Assembly: GCA_000226015.1 (NCBI GenBank)
Contig: JH154722.1
Location: 3,701-59,323, forward strand
Length of the DNA: 55,623 nt
Direction: 5' to 3'
From: Mnemiopsis leidyi
Taxonomy: Eukaryota; Ctenophora; Tentaculata; Lobata; Bolinopsidae
Both the position numbers and the translations under genes were made by a program. Within the stretch, counting starts at the first letter, position 1, and every line of letters starts with the position of its first letter. Below, piece after piece: positions 48,582-55,623 of the stretch. A model generated the notes under the pieces. The model was given only the letters and a program-made list of their open reading frames with translations, ran no database searches and was not told the DNA's origin.

Positions 48582-49784
48582 GGCAAAAGGGTCATATAGT
48601 TTGGTGAGTGGGGCAATTGGCACCATTGGCGCCAATGGATCCACTCAATGGAAAATATGGATGTTCCAATGGGGCCAATGGCGATGAGGTCAGTGGTGCC
48701 AATGGTGGTCCCATTGCATTGGCGACAATGGTGATCGTCATTGGCGACCATTGGATAATTTAAAATGGATTCATTGGAACCACTCGATGGCAATACCTTT
48801 TTCACGATCACCACTCAAAGTGAGTGGATCATTTGGAATTACAATGGCGACAATGGTACCAATGGCGACAACGATACCAATGGCGACAATGGTACCGACA
48901 ATGGCGACATTGGCGCCAATGGCGACAATGGCGACAATGGTACCAATGGCGACAATGGTACCAATGGCGACAATGGTACCAATGGCAACAATGGTACAAC
49001 AATGGACGACAATGAAACCAATGGCGACACCGGCAATAATGGCACCATTGGTGATAATCAGGAAATAAGTATACTGACGGTGCTGCCAATGGTGACGGTG
49101 GCACCAATGGCGACAGTGGTGCCAATGGCGACAATGGTATCAATTGAAGCAGTGATATCCGACCCTCGCAGCTCAAAACTGAACGGTAGACGGATATAAT
49201 CTCGTCAATGGTACCAATGGCGACAATGGAACCAATGGTGACTATGGCGACAGTGGCGCCAATTGCGATAATCATGACATAATTATGCCGATTAATCGGC
49301 ATTGACGAAAGTGGCGCCAATAATGACAGTGGCATCAATTGCGACAATGGCGATAATCAGGAAATACTCCGATTTGTCAGCAGCGTTGTTTTCATTGTCG
49401 CCATTGCTACCATTGTCACCATTTGTACCATCGTCACCATTGGTACCCTTGCTGGTACCATTGATGCCATTGAAACCATTGTCGCCATTGGAATCGTTTT
49501 CGCCATTGGAATTCCAAATGATCCATTCAATCTGAGTAGTGATCGTGAAAAAGGTATCGCCATCGAGTGGTTCCAATGGATCCATTATAAATAATCCATT
49601 ATAGGTGATCGCGAATGACGATCACCATTGTCCCCAATGGAACACATCCATTGGCGCCAATGGCGATGGGGACCACCATTGGCACCACTGACCTCATTGG
49701 CGCCATTGGAACATCCATTTGTTCCATTGAGTGGATCCATTGGTGCCAAATGCCCCACTCACCAAACTATATGACACTTTTGCC
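48582..49784. mobile_element. 1.2-kb foldback transposon, GGCAA family
   Basis: The ends are GGCAAAAGGGTCATATAG and CTATATGACACTTTTGCC, and the inverted arms extend about 260-280 bp. The interior consists largely of tandem CAATGGCGACAATGGTACC-type blocks. The flanking octamers TAAAATTG (48574-48581) and TAAAATAG (49785-49792) match at seven of eight positions, indicating an 8-bp target duplication. No transposase gene is seen, so it is non-autonomous. An unrelated short segment sits inside it at 49152-49209. It shares terminal GGCAA and target length with the element at 22205-22811. Confidence 0.75.
49152..49209. repeat. Short interspersed segment, copy 2 of 2
   Basis: A 58-bp segment opening GTGATATCCGACCCTCGCAG and closing ATATAATCTCGTCAAT, matching 17981-18050 except for a 12-base hairpin arm that is absent here. 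It interrupts the CAATGG tandem blocks of the foldback element. Confidence 0.65.
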
Positions 49785-49843
49785 TAAAATAGAATTGTAT
49801 TAATCTAATAATCAAAAATTGTGAGATGTCTCCAGTTGCTGTA

Positions 49844-50806
49844 TCCTTGCTACTATCTATAACTCTGATACCCGCTACATCAATGTATGTAAACGTTTGT
49901 CGCTAAATGTTATGGTAGCTTTAATAAGTAATCAATTATATCCTAAAGAGTTGATTAGAGCAAAACTGGTAAAGTTGATTTTGATAACATATTTTAGCCT
50001 TTCAACATGAAAAGTAAAGCAGCTCGAATAAGTCACAGATCCTCACAGAATTAATTGAATTACAATCATCCTTTCAACATGAAAAGTAAAGCAGCTCGAA
50101 CAAGTCACAAATCCTCACGGAATTAAAGTATTATGAATTGGCAAATTAAAACTGATTTCAGATCTTCAGTAAGATGGTTCACTTATACGTGTGGAGGCAT
50201 TGGTAACAATTAAACAAGGCCTTGCAATTACTTCGTTTTTAAGTTTCTATTTTCTCTGCATGCCACTCTAATTACGCATTTTTGTTGTCATTTGAACAGT
50301 CTACAGGACCTGGGCCCCGTTAAGATGCCGATGAAAATGCTGACTTGATTAAACTGCATTTATTACACGCAATATTAGGTCGTTATGTCTGCCCAAGTTT
50401 TCATCTCTTTATTTGTTTACTATTGTTTAACCGACCCCATGTGATCTTATTGATAGGTTATTAATTGTTTCTACAGCTCTATCTATTCCGTTTAAGTTGA
50501 TCACATTTGAAAACCGCTGATATACAGATCCAACAGTTTCACCTTGCTAGCTAGTAAAATCTTGAGTGGTCCGTTCTTCAGTGTCCCTAGACAGTCTGTC
50601 TGATTTCTGAATGTGTCAAAACAGTATCCACATTTTTATTAGTGTCCACATTTCTTTAAATTTATGTTCTATTCGATTGTAGTGTGAGACAAATCCACAG
50701 AAAAATCCATTGAGGTTTATTAGAAGAGCAAAAACGGTTGCGTAAGGTAAAGTATTACTGCAACTGAGACTGGTAAATTATAATACTGCAATTATTTGTA
50801 AAATTG
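49844..50806. repeat. ~970-bp direct repeat, right copy
   Basis: Colinear with 47608-48581, including the internal CCTTTCAACATG duplication and the terminal TAAAATTG. It carries small indels, such as a short TTATTAGTGTCCACA duplication near 50636 and a gap near 50230 relative to the left copy. Confidence 0.8.
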
Positions 50807-51240
50807 TCTACATGTTCTTGTATCTACATGTTCTTGTATCAACAGCTGTATTCTTTTGGGTGCTTTCAACATGAATTACAAGAACGGGAAACCGAACTTA
50901 CATTAAAGCCAAACATGAAAGTCCACTTTCAGATTTTCAAAAATTGTCATATTTATGTTTGGGAATACAGCATTCAGCAACGGCTTTTAATTTGAAACGA
51001 ATGTCTAACTTTTGTAATATTTGGTCAACTGACAAGTTGGCAAGCTGGTACCTATCCCGGGATCAGAATGTTAGAGGCGAAATGGCAATCTCACAAAAAA
51101 TCGCGATTAATTGCTAGATATCGCGATTTTGTCACCTCCATTGATCTGATCTGTACATGTACATGTGCAGACTTGGGGCAAAGGATTGATATCCAACTGT
51201 TTTTGAAGTTTCTTCATTTTATTGTTGCACCTCTTTTGCG

Positions 51241-51440
51241 AAATGAACAGCTGTGCTGAAAAGAAACGTTTAGTTAAAGGGCAGTCAGAATTCTATCAAA
51301 TGGTTGGCAAAATCTCTATTCTTGTAACTTGATGAGATTAGTCTTTGACGGATTTCAACAGTGTGAATGAAGGCCTTCCACATCTGACCATTGCTAAAGG
51401 TTGACCAAGTATGTCGAGACTAGTGAGATGCTCAAATGCA
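51241..51440. repeat. Diverged interspersed repeat, copy 2
   Basis: Partner of 45308-45540 in the same orientation, recognisable by AATGAACAGCTGTG, AATTCTATCAA, ACTTGATGAGATTA, TGACCATTG and ACCAAGTATGTCGA in order. Confidence 0.65.
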
Positions 51441-52115
51441 ATTTCCTACAAGTTTCTCTTGCTCCTTAAGTTCTATGCTCTATTCGTTTATCGAAAGACA
51501 GTGGGTGTTTCCTTAATATTTTCTTGTGTTACTAAATGGGATTTACAGAAATTCGAATGATTAGTTGAGGCTACAAATTTGTTTGTATATATTAGGTTTT
51601 GCTTTCTATTCCGACACAGATCTCAGACTGACTTCAAGACATAAAACACTAAACTTGAAAAAAGTAAAAACTGGCAAAAATTGACATTCTTGGCCAATAT
51701 CTATTGCATATATTTATGTGCAAAAACATCATCAGTTTAATCGGGGAAGGGTAAGGCGACCAAAATTGTTTAATCATTTGGCTTAAGTTAGGGTGCCACA
51801 TCAAATGGTTAAAATTTTGACCCTGACTATGGTCAATTGGTGAAAATTTATCATTGAAACCATCACCGAATCTCAACTATTACCATGGTTGAAAATAAAA
51901 CTTAGTTCTATTTTATTGTGATGGAAGAATAACTATAACTTGGAGTCAAAATTTGACCATGCCCATAGGGAGAATCTAGGGATATCAGTGGCCATGGTCA
52001 ATTCTTTTGACCTTCAGCTGTGGGGCAAATACCAGGGTGTAGCAGTTATGGAGAAAATCTTAGGCCACCCCAACTTCCCACCTCCCCCTTATTACTTTAT
52101 TAGCAAAACAAGATT

Positions 52116-53161
52116 ATGATTTTGTTTGCGGTATTTTGGACATTGGCAGCAGCCTCAGACAGTGAAAGTCAAGTCAACTACAATGAACAAGACCAATGGT
52201 AAGAAATCAAGAAAAAGAAGCAATGTGTCAATTACTGTAGTTGCCAATAAAATAATAAAGTACAAATGATACAAGTAAGTACATAGTAGTGTGAATGTAT
52301 TTGTTGGGCAATAAATTTTTGACTTTAAAGTTTTCTGTCTTGTTCTCAAATAATTAAAAATGTTAATGAAAGTTGCCCCACAGGGGAGGAGTGTGCACAA
52401 CTGGACGAGCACAGTCTCCCATAAATGTTCCAGCTCCCTTTTCAAAACGATTTGTTGAAGGAAACTTTCTTGATCTACCAAATTACTTCTTCATGATGGT
52501 ATGTTAAGCACTTATGGTTGATTGTAAAAGGTATAGTGTCAGTTCTGTGATGTCTTTTTCTTTATCTTGTATTATCTTAACAAATCCATGCATAGACATT
52601 TAACTGTACAGAATGTTTTCAACAATATAAAGCTAGCAGCATATTAAACTTTTCAGACAAATTCTAATGACCCCAGCACAGCTAAGTATGCAGTGGATGA
52701 TGAGAAAACTGAAGCCACAGTTCCATGGATGGGTAACAGAAGGGTGACTCTGGTTCAACTCCATCTCCATTGGGGAAAATCAGAAACCCAAGGCTCAGAA
52801 CACTTGATAATGGGCAGGGCTTATGCAGCTGAGACACATCTAGTGACAAGCTACAGAGGAAATGACGGATCAACCAAGTATATGGTGTTTGCAAGGTAAA
52901 TTCTTCAAAAATTCAACTAATTAAATAATAATAATTTTTAACCAATGTATCAACTACAGCATGGACCAAAAATGTATCCAAACCAAAAAAGCATATTCAA
53001 ACAAAGCAAAATCATTTTATGTGATATTAACCATTTAAGAGTGTTCAAGCTTGGTAGAGAGAATCCTCTTATTGAAAAGATGATAGCTGGGGAAAAGGGA
53101 GATGGCGAAGACAGGAATATTTCACGCTTTCCTCTTGGAGAACTTTATCCAGCAAACACAG
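52116..53161 (+). CDS. Secreted alpha-carbonic anhydrase, 5' part
   Basis: Four exons in the window: 52116-52198, 52384-52498, 52657-52895 and 53040-53161. They encode about 186 residues and end at a GTCAGT donor in phase 1. A signal peptide (MILFAVFWTLAAAS) opens the protein. Family marks appear in order: QWGGVCTTGRAQSPI near the N-terminus; QLHLHWG, which supplies two zinc histidines; GSEHL (Glu and His of the hydrogen-bond network); and ETHLV, which supplies the third zinc histidine. LGRENPLIE follows in place of the usual LG-ENP helix. The enzyme would hydrate CO2 to bicarbonate outside the cell. The expected C-terminal motif around GSLTTPPC is not found by 55623, so remaining exons probably lie beyond the window. 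Alternatively the gene is truncated. The usual N-terminal HWGY and a clear proton-shuttle GH are not evident. Confidence 0.85.
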
Positions 53162-53689
53162 GTCAGTGTTAATGATAGAACCAAAAAAACTAGGTCATTT
53201 ATTTGAGCTTGTCACATGGTCAAAGAAAAATTGTATATCATACTTAGTGTGCCTCATAAATTATTTTATCTTCCTATTTATAAGGGAGCAAACGTTTAAC
53301 TGAATTAAAACCAATGCTTGTATGATAATTTTCAGCCGTTCTTTATTATTATATTTCTTTATTATTCTTTATTAAAGACAACCTTAATTTTCTATCAGTA
53401 CCGTAACAGGTCCGCTACTTTGTAGATTATTGAGTGTGCTGGAAGTCTGGTGTTTTGTAATTTCCACTTTCAATTTTACATCAACTACACTGGCTTCATA
53501 CTTTAGAAATGGGATCCTAAAACACAAAGGAAGCCTGTGTTTAAAGGAACCACATCACAGACTTAGAAGTCTTAAGAATGTAATGTAGCTCTCATTATGG
53601 GCAGATGTTTTACCTTAGGTAAAGATGCGGGAACTTGGGGTCTCAGGTCAGTTAGACCTCCTGCATTGTTTGCATGAGTTTACAAACTA

Positions 53690-54028
53690 CAGTCATCCCC
53701 CAATTAACCGGGCTTTTCAGGGGAAGCAAAAATGCACGGTAAATCGGGGGACCCGGTAAATCAGGGGAGTGCCATTTGGGGCCCTCATTGGGTCTAAATT
53801 GTCTCTTAAAAGTCTATATGCGGTCTTATGTGTCTATTTTCAAGGCAACTGTTAAATTTTTCGTCAAAACTATTTAATACAGTCGGACTAACACTTTTTA
53901 CTTATTTAACATTGTCCCAATGACAAAAAAATTGAAAAAAAAATGTTAGCTCAAATTTCAGGGGAAAGGAATTAGGCGCAGTAAATCGGGGGATCCGGTA
54001 AATCGGGGCCCGGTAAATCGGATGACTG
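53690..54028. mobile_element. pogo/Tigger-type MITE
   Basis: A 339-bp element with inverted ends CAGTCATCCCCCAATTAACC and GGTAAATCGGATGACTG, flanked on both sides by the dinucleotide TA (53688-53689 and 54029-54030). The CAGT start, the CCCCGATTTAC-like terminal sequence and TA duplication are typical of pogo/Tigger elements. Sub-terminal CCGGTAAATCGGGG motifs repeat several times. No ORF, so non-autonomous. It lies in the probable intron after carbonic anhydrase exon 4. Confidence 0.8.
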
Positions 54029-54648
54029 TATTAGCAAGGAACCTAATATAGTCGACTAGAGTTGTAGCATCACTGCTAATTGATGATAGAAGTGCAGTAA
54101 ACCTGATATTGATGCCATTTTTTGATTAGAGTGCATTGCAGCAATGGATCTCAAAAAACAAGATTATATGGGGAAAACAGACATCCATACATTTTAGCAG
54201 ACCCTCTAAGATCCATATCCTAATGTGTATGATTGTTGATTGGATGGTAGCAGTATTGCGGGGTTCATTATTTGAGCAGAATTTACCAAAAAAGGATGTT
54301 CAGTGGTAACTCCGGCAGCTATTAGAAAATCAATTGAAAACAAGGGTATACAAGCCATAAGGGCGTTACCACTTTTATTTGCACAACAGAGAGGCCATAT
54401 TGTTAAATTATTTTGGTTTTGCAAGTCAACTTCATCTTCACTGCATAAATAACATTTATGAGGCACACCAAGTATCTTGTCTGTGAACACCTGTTCTGTC
54501 CAAAATATTACAACCATAACCCTCCACATTAATGATTTGAAATCTATTCTTCTGTATGACAAAGAAATTCAATCTTTTAGGGAACTTTTTACTCGAAATG
54601 ATTTCGAACAGATACGTTTGTATTCATTCTTAAATTAGTTGTATAATA

Positions 54649-55577
54649 CTTGGTTTGTCTCAAAATGATTGTCACTTGATCAGTAAAACTACAATTTACT
54701 TTGAAATGAGAAATTGAATAGATAATTATACAACATAATCCCCCTGGTGTTCAATTACATCGCGACAATGTTGTAATAGCTTGCTAAGTTCTCTTTTCAA
54801 TAGTGTTTCTAGTAGTCGCCGAGAAAACCGCTGAACGTCCAAATACAACTCGCCTCCGTCTGCATAATCGATCCCTCTGCAGTGCTCCTGCAATCTGGTG
54901 AACAAAAATCGTCTTCAACACGTAAACTGCACTCTTGTCTTCACTGACAGCATGCAATATACCCCTACAGCATGAAATCCTGTCCTGTTTGTTTTTTTCA
55001 GAAAGTGCCGCAGGAACCCATACTGAGCACACAATTTTCATTTCCAAATCTTTCGTCACTATCCGGTGAACAGCACTTTTATCGACCTTTACTAATGATG
55101 CTACATCCCTTATCGATAGTCTTGGGTCCTTAGTAATCAGGTAATCGACTTTCTTCACCAACACGAGTGACCTAACTGACCTAGGCCGCCCTGTAGCCGT
55201 ACTCTTACTGAAGGTAAAAGAATCGTCCCTAATGGAGGCTACCCAACGTTGCACAGACCTCAGACTAGGCGTGGATGCTTCTCCAAACACTTGTACAAGT
55301 TCAGTATGCAGTTGCGTAGGGGACTTTCCAAGTTTGAAGCCGGTATAATCGTAAGATCGGAAATGGCAATTTTGAACATTTGCATAACGTTCAGCAGTGG
55401 ATAAAGGCAGCACTTTAAAATTTAACCAAGAGTTCATCTCTTAAGACACTGATAAGATCGTAAGGTTGGTTTTAACTCAAAATCGACCAAAAATTATCGT
55501 ACAAGTCTTCATTTTTGGCTAAATCCTTTGCTTTTACTGATAAACTACAGATGACAATCATTTTGAGACAAACTAAG
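54649..55577 (-). mobile_element. Decayed mariner transposon
   Basis: Inverted ends of about 26 bp or more: left CTTGGTTTGTCTCAAAATGA and right its complement with CTTAG. Both are bounded by TA (54647-54648 and 55578-55579). At 929 bp it is shorter than a full mariner (about 1.3 kb), so internal sequence is lost. The transposase remnant is on the minus strand. Element boundaries are clear; it is inserted opposite in orientation to the carbonic anhydrase gene. Confidence 0.85.
54726..55437 (-). pseudogene. Broken mariner transposase
   Basis: The minus-strand frame from 55437 gives 217 codons, ending at 54784. Its first two-thirds is a mariner N-terminus: a helix-turn-helix region (SLRSVQRWVASIRDD), the TGRPRS linker, then a second helix-turn-helix (DPRLSIRDVASLVKVDKSAV) and the family motif WVPAALSEKNKQDR. 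The rest of this frame is not mariner-like. A different frame continues to LLQHCRDVIEHQGDYVV and a stop at 54726, the normal mariner C-terminus. The catalytic core with its aspartate triad is largely deleted, and a frameshift remains. It cannot encode an active transposase. Family usual length is about 345 aa. Confidence 0.85.
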
Positions 55578-55623
55578 TAGCATAATTATAATCAGTAGTT
55601 AATGACTAAACACGGTTATTTGA

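Larger units (their letters stand above)
44782..52115. other. Repeat-nest region without genes
   Basis: No gene is supported between the ABHD8-like gene and the carbonic anhydrase gene; its flanks hold the two 5' ends (divergent genes). The content is repeats: a diverged pair at 45308-45540 and 51241-51440, two ~970-bp direct repeats (47608-48581, 49844-50806), a foldback element (48582-49784), and a short inverted repeat around 51098-51136 (TCGCGA stems). An E-box lies near 46786. Open frames of up to 172 codons in the foldback are repeat artefacts. Confidence 0.55.

Noticed and set aside
48751..49347. Long frames with Asn-Gly-Asp repeats, collagen-like at first sight
   Set aside because: They are translations of the CAATGGCGACAATGGTACC tandem blocks in the foldback element and are open in several frames and on both strands.
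47608..50806. LTR retrotransposon made of the two ~970-bp repeats
   Set aside because: No TG/CA termini, primer-binding site, polypurine tract or reverse transcriptase. The interior is a foldback element.

Overview
The window looks like nuclear DNA of an invertebrate animal. It is AT-rich, its genes are split by many short GT-AG introns, and it carries animal-type families (laminin G, F5/8 type C-like, alpha-carbonic anhydrase, ABHD8-like hydrolase, LURP-one/Tubby-C-like) together with eukaryotic transposons (mariner, pogo/Tigger-type, foldback elements). A cnidarian, ctenophore or similar early-branching lineage would fit, but the sequence alone does not settle the species. Single ORFs in this DNA are mostly meaningless. 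The genes below were assembled exon by exon from splice sites, and every junction was checked for reading-phase continuity.

Layout. 95-1595 (+) is the 3' part of a gene for a cysteine-rich membrane protein of unknown family. 4194-9466 (+) is its complete tandem paralogue (12 exons, about 532 aa). A short secreted F5/8C-like protein lies antisense inside that paralogue's second intron (4916-5669, -). 12192-17220 (+) is a six-exon gene for an unknown lysine/arginine-rich 250-aa protein. 17221-21067 holds minisatellite arrays and a tRNA-like SINE head. 21068-23628 (+) is a four-exon LURP-one/Tubby-C-like gene whose second intron contains a foldback transposon and an assembly gap. 23629-35327 is an 11.7 kb stretch with no supportable gene but with repeated CACGTG/CCAAT/CRE-type promoter motifs. 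35328-38652 (+) is an eight-exon gene for a single-pass membrane protein with a laminin-G-like ectodomain. It converges on 40326-44781 (-), a five-exon ABHD8-like alpha/beta hydrolase. 44782-52115 is a repeat nest with two copies of a roughly 970-bp repeat around a 1.2 kb foldback element. 52116-53161 (+) is the 5' part of a secreted alpha-carbonic anhydrase. What follows is probably its next intron, which holds a pogo-type MITE and a decayed mariner.

The genes do not form a pathway or operon that I can see. The most notable observations are: two foldback elements sharing GGCAA...TTGCC ends and 8-bp target duplications; a near-identical exon inside otherwise diverged tandem paralogues, which suggests gene conversion; a secreted-protein gene nested antisense; an E-box plus TGGTTGGTT pair recurring with identical 23-bp spacing; a perfect 64-bp palindrome; and a short conserved segment found inserted in two unrelated tandem arrays.
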